Source: Astragalus membranaceus
Lineage: Eukaryota > Streptophyta > Magnoliopsida > Fabales > Fabaceae
NCBI GenBank assembly: GCA_039519185.1
Contig: CM076847.1
Span: forward strand, 78,343,100 to 78,407,099
Direction of reading: 5' to 3'
DNA: 64,000 nt
The notes under the pieces are model-generated. The model saw only the letters and a program-made list of their open reading frames with translations, did no database searches and had not been told where the DNA came from. A program made the translations under genes and the position numbers. Below are positions 54,554 to 64,000 of this stretch, one piece after another (positions within the stretch are counted from its first letter, which is position 1; each line of letters starts with the position of its first letter).

Positions 54554-54572
54554 AACCATTGCTCTGATACCA
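54554..54572 (-). promoter_or_regulatory. primer-binding site of the LARD-like element
   Basis: Minus strand TGGTATCAGAGCAATGGTT, a few bases from the 5' LTR; matches initiator tRNA-Met over the first 12 bases. Confidence 0.85.
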
Positions 54573-54576
54573 CTAA

Positions 54577-56857
54577 TGTAACACCCCTTTTCTACCTCTT
54601 AATTTGCACGTCATTATCAGAGTACTTTCATTTTCAAAAATAATATTTAATTAGTAGAAAAGAAATGTCACATCCTCATTTATAAAAATTCATCGCCTGC
54701 GCCATTAACATTTGTGTAACAACGCATTCGTCACAAAAAGTCAAATCTTCAAAAATAATCTCATCACAGCGGAATTAGCAATAACTCACCAAAGTCGCTC
54801 AAACACGTCTCAAAACATCACTAAAATTATTAAACAGTTAATTAAATAATTTATCTACTTCAACCCCGCCCCATAGGTGTTACAATATCAGAGAGCGACT
54901 CAAACATCCCAACAGCTATAAAGGAAGGCAGCATGTCCTTCACTCGCAGTCACCTGCAGCGTTGCCACAATAGAGCAACATTCCAAGCAGAAGGGGTGAG
55001 AATTTTCAACAAAATATAATTAAGCATACAGCAGAGTAATGTGAGCAAACTATCACACAACATCATCATTAATATCAACTTCATCGTCGTTACACACAAA
55101 ACCAAACAAAAATCACAATTCACATCACTCGTCATAAAAAAAATGGATGCGCATGAAGATGCAACCCACACCTGGGCATATGCATGATGGTACCATACTC
55201 GTCATAATAAGCCACTATGGGCACACCGTCACTGTTTTCTCGTCATAAATAAGCCACTATGGGCACACCGTCACTAAGAGGCCGAAGCCTATTCGTCATA
55301 AGATGCACATGCTATGAGACGCTATGGACACATGTGCAATCACCAAAATTTGCTCACCCGGAGTACTCATCATCACCACCATAAGACACTCATAGAGTGT
55401 ATTCATCATAGTCATCATATTAATATCACCACTCTTCACAAACAATCACATTCAAAAATAATGTAACAACATCTTTAAAATTATGGAATAAACATTTCAC
55501 TTTCATACTTAGGAAGCGCCACAATTAAATTTGGGAAGGGCATCTCACTTTCCAAGTAGGAGAAAACCTCACATTTTTAACCGGAAAAATAGTAATAGTA
55601 TCAAAGTCACATTTACACGCTCTTCTCTTTTACAAAATACAGAAATTCGGTTAATAAACGCAACAAATCGAAGCTGAAAAACAGTGGCCATTATTGCGCA
55701 AAAGCAGTAGAAATTTTACATCAAATCGAAACTGAAAACAGTGGCCATTATTTGCGCAAAACAGTAGCAAATTTACATCATATTGAAGCTGAAAAACAGC
55801 GGCATTTATGCGCAAAAACAGTGGTTTTTATAGGCTGAAACAGCAGCAACAACAGCAACTTTAAATTGCCAAAACAGCAGAATTTTATTGGTAAAAACAG
55901 CATCATTTTATTGGTGCAAACAGCACATTTCATGGACAGCAACAGCATGTATAATTGACAGCAACAGCAATCTAAAAAAATTAACAGCAACAACAATATA
56001 AAAATTAACAGCAACAGCAATATAAAAATTAACAGCAACAGCAATATAAAAAAAAATAACAGCAACAGCAATATAAAAAAAAATAACAGCAACAGCATAT
56101 AAAAATTAACAGCAACAGCAATATAAAAATTAACAGCAACAGCCATATAAAAATCTGCACACAGCAGCAACAATATTGGATAAACAGCAACATAATTCTG
56201 CACACAGCAACAACACTATTTGACTAACAGCAACATAATTCGAATTTCATCTTTTTCCTATCATAGGGCAATTCGCAATTCATCTCCTCACATCATAAGA
56301 AATTTCGCATATCAACACAACAATTCGATCCATTACTCCTCTTGATATATATATAAATTGCGAATTCAACTACTCCCAAAAACCCACAAACCCTCCATAT
56401 ACTCAATTACATTAAATTGGAAACGCTCACCCTTACCTTTTCAAGAAGATGAATCGAATTCTAGAGGGCAGACACCTACAGAGCCACAGCAACAACGGGA
56501 AACCTCTTTTCTTCTTGATCTCGAATCCTTCTCTCCTTTTTCCTTCTTGATTTCGCGAATCCTCTCCTTCTTTCCCCAAGCTCACGGCACCTCTTCTCTC
56601 TTAGCACTCTAGGGTTTCAAAATTTCGTTTTGGAGCAAAAATGACTAGCCCTAGGCAAGTCCCTTCTCAAAACCCAGGTTAGTTGGATCATGGGCTTCAC
56701 TTAAGCCCATTCCTCTCTATTTCGCCACTCCCCCCTACCATATACTACCTCTTAAAATAATTCTAATAATAATAATAACCTTATAAATAATAATATTAAT
56801 AATGCAACACCTAAATAATTTAATCAATTAATTAATTAAATTATTTTGGGCGTTACA
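54577..56857 (-). repeat. 5' LTR of the LARD-like element
   Basis: 2281 bp, near-identical to 49077-51330. Confidence 0.9.
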
Positions 56858-56862
56858 CTTGA

Positions 56863-57240
56863 TGTTTCTGCGCAGCTAATGTATTTTTACAAAGATATAA
56901 ATCAATAACCTTTGGTTTAATGGAGACGTTCATCATACAAAATTCGTCACCAACCATGCCTCAAGTTGGGCATGACATATTGGCCTCACCGAAAATACTT
57001 GAGGAAACCCTATGTTTATCTTTGAGTAATTTGTATTCGACAACTACGCAACATTTTGTGTCAGATTTAGGGGGAAGAGGTGATGTGAATCATATTTTTA
57101 GGCTGATAATTATTTGAGATTATGCTGAAGATTTTGTAATATGCACTTGAGATTGTGGTGTTTCATCTTTTAATTATTTGAGATTATACAATATATAAAG
57201 TCTTGTCTCATGTATGCCGATCAGAAACACATTTTTTTTA
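56863..57240 (+). other. continuation of the CLASRP-like intron or flank
   Basis: Follows the CTTGA duplication. A 65-codon open frame at 56920-57117 (METFIIQNSSPTMP...) has no recognisable motif and is probably chance. Confidence 0.35.
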
Positions 57241-57244
57241 AAAA

Positions 57245-57575
57245 AACTCCACTTTTAACATCGGTTCTCAAATAACCTGATGTTAAAAATCAATATTTAA
57301 TATCAGTTCCTCTAGATAACCGATGCCAAAAGTACTTTTTATATCGGTTCCAATAAAAAACTGATGTCAAAAATACGCTTATACTTGATAAAAAGTTGAC
57401 TTTTTATAACGGGTATACGGGTAACCGATATGAAAACCATTTTCCGCATCGGTTCTGCGGCCGATATTAAAAGTCCCTATTTTTTATATCTCCTTTTTCT
57501 GCATCGGTTCAGGAATCGATATGAAATGTCATTTTTAACCGATATGACGAAATGCCTTTTTTCCACTAGTCTTTC
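57245..57575 (-). repeat. ATCGGTT subterminal repeats with CACTA-like end
   Basis: Read on the minus strand the block starts CACTAGTGG-like (ACTAGTGGAAAAAAGGCATT at about 57571) and carries ten or so copies of CATCGGTT or AACCGAT in both orientations, spaced 25-40 bp. This is a common subterminal structure of legume CACTA transposons. The first base is changed (GACTAG) and the other end is missing, so it is a fragment. Confidence 0.55.
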
Positions 57576-57639
57576 AGTAGGAAATTCCGCAGGAAACTGC
57601 AGAATTATTTTTATTTCAAATCCGCAACAAATTTTGGTG

Positions 57640-57641
57640 AC

Positions 57642-57705
<64 letters not shown>
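57640..57705. repeat. (ATT)n microsatellite
   Basis: About 21 ATT units. Confidence 0.97.
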
Positions 57706-57708
<3 letters not shown>

Positions 57709-58627
57709 CAGTATTTTCTCCTAAAGAGGCCAAAGAGAAGTCTATCTCAAACTAGTCTATACACAGTTAACACATGATATCTTTCCTTTACAAAATTTAT
57801 ATGATACATTGATACATGATTTTCTCTAGTTAAGATGGAAGAAAAAACTGGTTAAGGATGAAGGGGAGGGTGTAGAACTCTTCATTTCGGGTATCTCCAT
57901 TAAATCTTCTAAATTTGTCCCACCATGGCGTTTCCCTATTTTTTGAGCTATCCTTGTATTCAAAAATGTTGTCCAAGAATAGAGCAACAAGCATTGCAAA
58001 CTAGTGTTGATAGGCACCTGGCCTATCCACACAATCAAAAGGGACTAAAAGATAGAAAATTGGAGTAGAAAAGGAAGAATCTTATTGAATCTTTAAGGAG
58101 ATACAAAGGATAGGGTGGTGGCATAACCCACCATTAGAAACTTTGGCCTAATAACCCAAAGGATTCTAAGCTACAACTCAATGTATTACAAAAAAATACC
58201 AAAGGGGGTGGATGCCTTTATTTATAGGCTTCCAATACAAGGGGGGTATAAGGGAGTAAAAAAATTGTTTGTTAGCAGTAAACTAGAATCACGCCGCACA
58301 CTTCATCGGTAATAAAGTCCTATTTGTGTGAACTAAAAGTCTTTGTGAGATGGTACACTGAGTAACACACCGCCTTCTGAAACAAATAATTAATATAAAA
58401 TCAGACAAATAGTATAAAGGCTTAATTACAGTTAACAAATAATATATAATGAGACAAATAGTATAAATGCTTAATTACAGTATAAAATGAGAAGGCTACG
58501 ATCGATAACTTACAAGGAATATCATAATAGCAATACAAGTGCATGTTGCTCCGGAACATGGACAACATGGAACCTTTGAAGATGAAAAGTTGGGTTGGGG
58601 CTCCAAGTTCCCCAAAGTAAGTTGACA
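57706..58627. other. non-coding stretch 3' of the TTC5-like gene
   Basis: No convincing gene. A tandem duplication of AATAATATATAATGAGACAA-like words occurs near 58385-58480. The block 58080-58260 looks like the edge of an unidentified repeat, but I could not place it. Confidence 0.4.
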
Positions 58628-59457
58628 TTACAACGGCAATGACAATTTCGAGCTTGCATCTTCTTCCCGGGTTACAGGTGAATCCATGGTTTCATCCTGT
58701 TTCTTTAATCTTTCTTCCAATATCCCTAATTGACTGAGAATTTTTTCATCGCAGTCCACCTACATAAAAACCTATCATCAGTTTTCTAGAAAACTTGAGA
58801 GAAACTTGAGAGATAAGTGTGCATCCAGTTTACCTCCGTTAATCCTTGTCTCAGTTGATCAATTGCTCCCCGTAAATCACCTTTCTTGGAAAGGCAGGTA
58901 CTTAAGGAAACCCACGCGTCAGCAAAACGAGGATTCAACCGAATCAGCACCAAATTAATTATAGATCACCATCATTTCAACACTTCAATAGAAAAAAACA
59001 AAGACTAATCAGTAAATGAATGAAAGTAATAAAACAATGATTACAGAGGTGGAAAAGTGATCTTCAGCTTCTTTATTATAGTTGTCATCAAACACATCGG
59101 ATAATAGTCCTCTAAGATACTCGTACTTTGCAAGTTGCGTAGGTGAAGATGATCTTTTTCCTGGAGATAAAAAACTTCTTTAACCCATAAAGAAAAGAAA
59201 AGAAAAGACAAGAAGAATTCTTTACTAAATATAAAGAAAAGAAAAGAAAATCAGATTATAACAGAAAACTTGGATTAACCCATACCTGGAAAGAAGTTGA
59301 GGAGGACGACAATGTCATTGGAAGATTGCGCCAACAAGGATGTTATCTCGTTAAGGTTGTCTGGTAAAAACCCATCTCTAAATTTGTAAAGTTTTTTTAT
59401 CTCAGCTTCAGCCTTCAGAAGGGTTTCGTCTTCTTCTTCAAAACCTGAATTGCTCAT
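58628..59457 (-). CDS. Short TPR protein related to TTC5, probably a truncated or decaying copy
   Basis: Minus-strand exons: 59457-59286 (MSNSGFEEEDETLLKAEAEI, DGFLPDNLNEITSLL), 59160-59045 (KRSSSPTQLAKYEYLRGLLS, YNKEAEDHFST), about 58960-58834 (VLIRLNPRFADAWVSLSTCL, KKGDLRGAIDQLRQGLTE) and 58759-58628 (VDCDEKILSQLGILEERLKK, stop TAA). The ADAWVSLSTCLSKKGDLRGA part is a tetratricopeptide motif. Order and flanking words resemble the N-terminal TPR region of plant TTC5-like proteins, which run to about 400 residues; this would be near 180. Donors are good, but no clear AG acceptor in frame was found for the third exon. TTC5 proteins are scaffold/co-factor proteins; a role here cannot be claimed. 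Confidence 0.55.
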
Positions 59458-59575
59458 TTCTTTCCCAGAGCCAACAAAAACAAAAACAAAACGCAGAACC
59501 AGGGTTTTATCTCAAGTAACAATGAAAGCAGAACCAACCAAACAACCAAGGCAGAGCAGTAACTACATATGCAAT

Positions 59576-60124
59576 CTAATGAAGCCCACCCAGTGAATAA
59601 TGCAACCTAAACCTATTCTTACCTTCGAGAGCTCTTCTCATCGATTGATCTCTGCTATGGTAGTTGGCGTCGTTAATGCTTAGCACTAACCTCATGGTTA
59701 CTGAACACGGTCCATCACTAGGGAGAACATAGTAAGGACTTGATTGGTTCTGACTTGGATCTATGGGTGGTTTGTTTTGGTTGGTCACCCAAGAACTCGA
59801 TGTATTGTGGTTACATGATGAATTAATTTCAAGATATAAGGCTTCCAAACCCAGAAAATAGAAGGAATTGGGTAGAAAACGAAAGGAATAGAAGACTACA
59901 AAATGTCCCAATTGATGTCCCAATTGATGTGTGAGTCAACATAGCTGAATTTCCTTGGAATCAAAAGTGCGAATCCTAGAGCACTTGTGCGTGGTTGCGC
60001 CAGCAAATAATTGGAATGATGAAATCAAAGCAATATCCTTAGGAGAATATTCATTGTCCATGTCATCCAGCTGAGTTTTCTGGTGTAGCCTAAACCGTTT
60101 TGTGAGAATTTTTACACAGAACAA
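59576..60124 (-). other. two unassigned minus-strand open frames
   Basis: 60124-59936 (MFCVKILTKRFRLHQKTQLD...) and 59923-59576 (MGHQLGHFVVFYSF...SRDQSMRRALEGKNRFRLHY) lie upstream of the TTC5-like start. They could include a 5' UTR or exons of a captured gene. No motif recognised and no splice pattern established. Confidence 0.2.
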
Positions 60125-60618
60125 GACCTACAATACGTAAGGGAAAGGACTTAGGGTTTTGTCCATATAAAAATATAAATCAGAAAATATTTGAAAGATT
60201 AGGTTAATTGTTAAATTACTCTACCACAGATAATTTTTTTTAACAGGACTACCATAGATAGTGTTAATTAAGATGTTTGAACATTTGCAAAGAATGGAAT
60301 GAAGAGCGAGGAATGGCGAGACAGAGACCAATGACGATGAGCAACGGCGAACGTGAAAAAAGCTGAGAGGGAGAAGAAGGTTAGGCGTGCGTGAGAGACA
60401 GGGAGAGGGAAGGTTGCATAAGAGCAGTGACAGAGCTGGGGAAAATACAATTAAAATAGATAAATATATTAAAATTAAAAATTATTTATAAACAAAATTA
60501 AATGACCAAAAAAGTAATTCTGATTTTAAATTTATTTGATTTTAAAATGCCCAAAATATTTTTTTCCAAAAACTATCAACTGTTTACTAATAATTTCTAA
60601 TTCTAATTGTAATATAAA
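60125..60618. other. non-coding stretch
   Basis: AT-rich apart from a GA-rich part at 60290-60440. No gene seen. Confidence 0.45.
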
Positions 60619-61987
60619 CTAGTTTCTTACCCGTGCATACGCACGGGTGATACTGTATGGTCGGTATATTACCATGAAGTCATAATAGTAATTTGGAAGA
60701 TATTGATAAGTTGTGAACAATGTCCAAAATGTATGATTTGAAATTCAAAGTGGAATATGCATCCCCGTTGACAATCAGAATTACATTGATCCATAATAAT
60801 GTATTTGGACATTAGAGGTAAAATATGCATCCCCGTTGCCCCTCCCGTTTGCATCCTCGTTGGTCCTCCTGTTGGCACTCCCGTTGGCACTTTCGTTGCC
60901 ACTCCCGTTGGCACTCTCGTTGCCACTCCCGTTGACACTCTCGTTGCCACTCCCGTTGGCACTCTCGTTGCCACTCCCGTTGGCACTCATGTTGGCAGTC
61001 CCATTGGCACTCCCACTCTCGTTGGCACTCCCGTTGGCGTTCTTGTTGGCACTCCCGTTGGCGTTTTCGTTGGCACTCCCGTTTGCACTCTCGTTGGCAT
61101 TTTACTCCTTTTTAGTAATTATAAAATAGTTAGTTGGTAATTTTTTGTAGTGATTAAATTGATTGATTTTATTTTTTATGAAAAAATTAATTGATTTTAC
61201 TCATTTTAATTGATTTTAGTAATTTTAGTAGTTTGAGTAAATTATAAAAATGAATAATTTTTTTTTAAAATATTTGTGTGGGAAAAAGTTTAAAAAAAGT
61301 AGGTTTGAGTAGTTTGAGTAAATTATAAAAATGAATAATTTTTTTTAAATAATTGATTATACTCCAATTATTTAGTTGGGAAAAGCATAAGATTGATATT
61401 TTGGTAGTAAGTAAATGGTAAGTTTGAAAAAGTGTGTGAGAGTAAAAAAGTTTGAAAAGGTGAAAAAATAAAATTACCTAAATAAACTCCAATTGCTTAG
61501 TTGAAAAAATGATAAGATTGATATTTTGGTAGTGAGTAATGTATGGACTCAGACAAAATTTAATTAGTCAGAACTTTAACCCGTGAAAATCAAGACAATT
61601 TTAAAGTTAACAGATTTAATTAGCCTAAAACAAATATTAAAATTTTGTTAAAATTTGAAAATTTTAAAATAGTAAAGAGGAAAAATGAATGTGACATGTA
61701 GATTAAATTAAAGTAGATATATTGTGAAAAATAGATAAATGGGAGAATTAGAGGAAGAAAGAGGAGAAGAGAGTGAAAAAGTGTGTGAGAGAGATTGAAA
61801 AAATATGAAAAATAGAGAAATGAGAGAATTGGAAAAAGAAATAGGAGAAGAGAGTAAAAAGTGTGAGGGAGAGTGAAAAAGTGTGTGAGAGAGTGAAAAA
61901 GTGAAAAAGTTTGAAAAAGTGAAAAAGTGAAAAGGATAAAATTGGTATTTTGGTAGTGGGTAAATGGTATAGATAGATAGTAGAAGA
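60619..61987 (-). mobile_element. Non-autonomous Helitron-like element 2
   Basis: On the minus strand it starts TCTTCTACTATCTATCTATA (from 61987) and ends with the hairpin ACCCGTGCGTATGCACGGGT, six bases, then CTAG (60622-60619). The base before the TC is A and the base after CTAG is T, as for Helitrons. No Rep/helicase. It carries a 24-bp minisatellite near its 3' end and AT-rich repeats elsewhere (for example GATATTTTGGTAGTGAGTAA variants near 61395, 61516 and 61946). Confidence 0.72.
60838..61104. repeat. 24-bp minisatellite (GTTGGCACTCCCGTTGGCACTC type)
   Basis: About eleven diverged units such as GTTGGCACTCTCGTTGCCAC plus TCCC. The repeat length is a multiple of 3, so frames stay open on both strands: PVGTLVAT on plus and GNESANGS on minus. 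No start, stop or promoter context supports a gene. Confidence 0.85.
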
Positions 61988-62578
61988 TGTGAAAAAATTC
62001 GATAATAATAACCATGGAATTCCAAATGATTAGGCTTTTTATTTTCTTCTCTTTTATACTTGAAAGCATTTGAAAAGAGTGTACAGGGCCGACTAGCAAG
62101 ACCCACAATCCCTCACAGTTGGTTGCCTTGACAATTTCAACAACATGAAGACGTCAGCTTTCGGGTTTGAACCCAGTTGTAAGCAGTGGAAGTGTGTGTG
62201 CATGGTGTTTATTTCTCATTTCATCTAATCTAAGTAGAAAAAAAAGTTAGCAACATCCACCAATCATTCAAACACAAAGGTTTGGTAAGCATAAAGTTTG
62301 AACCTTTCTCCAATTTTAACTTCTACCCAATTCAAGTATTAAGCTACACTTTCTAAAACTTTCGACCAAAAGAGAGAAAAAACTTCAAAACTAAGAGCTG
62401 TGAAAGAGGGTGCCACCCCAGAAATTGTTAAGAGGGATCAAAATCACCCAATTTGTTTTACACTAATCATGCCATTGTCATTGCCATTAAAATTATTTGA
62501 TGAGTTTGAGGTGGTTGTTGTTTTCAGACATAGCAGCAAAGGTGGGAGATGCAGTCCTCATATCAGCAGAGAAGTCGA
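61988..62578. other. non-coding stretch 3' of the MSL gene
   Basis: No clear gene. It includes the presumed 3' UTR of the minus-strand channel gene. Confidence 0.45.
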
Positions 62579-64000
62579 TCAGATGACGTTGACATCGAGC
62601 GGCATGAGAGGATATTGAATGTCAAGATCCCTGAAAAATCAACTCTTCAATCAAAAACTTATTCATAAAAAACATGTATGGTGAAATGAACGTAGTATTA
62701 AGAAGACACCTTTCATTACATACCTCAATGTTCTGTGTTTCATTTGTGGGGCTACGATAGAAATTATGTATGGTCTTAGTAGCAAGAACATTGTTGGGGA
62801 TCACAATCTTTTCATTCACAATCTTTTGATTTTTATCATATTTCAGAAATACGGTTGTCCATACATTCATTTCTTCTACAATCATCTGCCATTAGTAAGA
62901 TTAACCATTAGGCCATGTTTACGTGAAAAAGGATTCTATAAATTAGAATAGAGATAAACATTATTACCTGGATATTATCAATTTCACATATATCTCCCAC
63001 ATCAAATGGGTGAATGATAAATAAGAATATAATTGCTTGAAAAACGTTCTTGCAAGTGTCTCCAAATGCAAATGAAACTAAAAGAAGCTGTGTGCCCACT
63101 AAAATAAGTAATTTGGTGGTGGCAATTTCCAATATCAAGAGCCAAACCATTGTTGTGATAATGACAACTAAAACATTGGCTATTTTATGAAGTTTTTTCA
63201 CGACTCTTCTGGTGTCATTCAATGAGAAAGCAAGTGCTCTCCTCTCTCTGAGGGCATTCACCTAGATAATTAAAAGCACAATATTGCTGTCAATATTATA
63301 GAAGTGAGTTGGCTTACAACCCAATTCAACCGATCTTTGGCAATATACTGCTATGGGTAACTGTTCATAACAAGTAAATAGTATTCCATCAGACAAACAA
63401 CGGAAAAAAAAATGTATCAACCCCATTTCTCAAATTATGCTTAATAGGTTAGTTAATACTTACCACCCAGTTCTTCAAGGCAAATTTACTGATTTTCCCT
63501 TTCCCTGTTTCAAGGGCTCCTTCAAATAGACTTATCATTTTCATAGCTTCATCTTCTTGCATAAATCGCATTAAGTCCTCTACTTGTATATACCTACAAA
63601 AAAGAGAAAGTAAAAAAAATGGAAGAGAGAAATTAATAAACTATGAAAAACTTATCATTTAATTTGAAAGGGACCTAACCAACCCCTAACACTACAGGTG
63701 AAGTTGCAGCAGCTAGTGAAGGGGACAAAACATGGATAAGGTTTGTGAATTAAAATTCTGAGCAATAACAAAATCCAGCTTGGTGAAAAATCGTGCATAA
63801 GAGAAAGAAAAAGGGAGAGGAGTTAGTTAATCAATATCATAAAGTAATTAGATGGCATAGGCATAAAAACCTTTAGTCAAAGTGTCAAACAAACAGTGAA
63901 ACAAGCAATAATAATTTGTAAAAGTAAGAAATGAATGGATAACAAACCTGCAGCCACCCCTAGCAACATTCTTAAAGAGTTTCCTAGCAGCTGCTTCAGC
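62579..64000 (-). CDS. MscS-like mechanosensitive channel (MSL10 group), 3' part, one exon apparently missing
   Basis: Minus-strand exons: beyond 64000 to 63948 (AEAAARKLFKNVARGGC), 63593-63474 (YIQVEDLMRFMQEDEAMKMI, KFALKNWV), 63261-62968 (VNALRERRALAFSLNDTRRV, then two hydrophobic segments and FIIHPFDVGDICEIDNIQ), 62885 to about 62724 (VEEMNVWTTVFLKYDKNQKI, FYRSPTNETQNIE) and 62630-62579 (DLDIQYPLMPLDVNVI, stop TGA). These follow plant class-II MSL proteins: stretch-gated anion-preferring channels of the plasma membrane or ER. The pore-lining segment and the HPFDVGD motif are present. The exon for roughly 80 residues of the cytoplasmic domain, between YRSP...NIE and the last exon, is absent; only ~95 bp separate them and the phases do not fit. 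All listed splice sites are GT/AG. The 5' part is outside the window. Confidence 0.85.

Larger units (their letters stand above)
49077..56857 (-). mobile_element. Gene-less LTR element (LARD-like, gypsy-type ends)
   Basis: LTRs are 49077-51330 and 54577-56857, nearly identical. In plus orientation they start TGTAACACCCCTTTTCTACC and end TTTGGGCGTTACA. The perfect target duplication CTTGA lies at 49072-49076 and 56858-56862. The minus-strand primer site is at 54554-54572 and the purine tract at 51331-51345. The 3.2-kb interior has no gag or pol. It is inserted in the intron that follows the CLASRP-like exon. Movement must rely on another gypsy element. Confidence 0.9.

Noticed and set aside
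60838..61104. Protein gene made of GNESANGS or PVGTLVAT repeats
   Set aside because: No splice, start or homology support; the repeat length divisible by three explains the open frames. Kept only as a low-level finding.
62400..62618. 72-codon plus-strand frame
   Set aside because: Overlaps the minus-strand last exon of the MSL gene and has no motif.

Overview
This is nuclear DNA from a flowering plant. The introns, tRNA-primed LTR retrotransposons and an 18.4-kb Ogre-type Ty3/gypsy element with a tRNA-Arg primer site point to a legume, probably of the Ogre-rich temperate group (clovers, vetches, peas, chickpea). I cannot name the species. About three quarters of the window is transposable-element DNA. 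The remainder holds pieces of five or six ordinary genes, most of them incomplete or damaged.

Layout. (1) 1-6.6 kb, plus strand: the 3' half of a nucleoporin SEH1 (WD40) gene. Its last exons are tandemly duplicated, and the first duplicate is split by a 3.3-kb solo LTR of the Ogre type. The last exon of a ribosomal protein L15-like gene follows. (2) 7-9 kb: a tRNA-Arg(ACG) gene in the loop of a perfect 29-bp inverted repeat, a tandem-repeat array ending in a CACTA-like terminus, and a 1.2-kb Helitron-like element. (3) 9.1-36.1 kb: a nest of elements. Remnants with a CACTA-type end flank a small non-autonomous LTR element (9695-35883, target duplication CTTTT). That element is split by a copia element (10340-34401, TGTTG), which is split by the Ogre-type element (12914-31278, minus strand, CTAAC). 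All three target duplications are perfect, so the order of insertion is clear. (4) 36.7-43.35 kb: a decayed Ty3/gypsy element. (5) 43.35-47.56 kb: a 5'-truncated, broken LINE. (6) 48.6-49.05 kb: a CLASRP-like splicing-factor pseudogene, followed in its intron by a 7.8-kb gene-less LTR element (49077-56857, CTTGA). (7) 57.2-60.6 kb: CACTA-like subterminal repeats, an (ATT)n tract and a short TPR gene related to TTC5. (8) 60.6-62.0 kb: a second Helitron-like element carrying a 24-bp minisatellite. (9) 62.6-64 kb, minus strand: the 3' part of an MscS-like (MSL) mechanosensitive channel gene that appears to lack one exon.

How the parts relate. The host genes do not form a pathway. The retroelement genes do act together within each element: Gag packages RNA, protease matures the polyprotein, RT/RNase H copies the RNA and integrase inserts the DNA. 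The Ogre-type element also has an upstream ORF1 (plant-mobile-domain-like region plus coiled coil), a G-patch motif after the protease, and a probable ~200-nt intron between protease and RT. The tRNA-Arg gene in region 2 matches the primer-binding site of this element at 17 of 18 bases.
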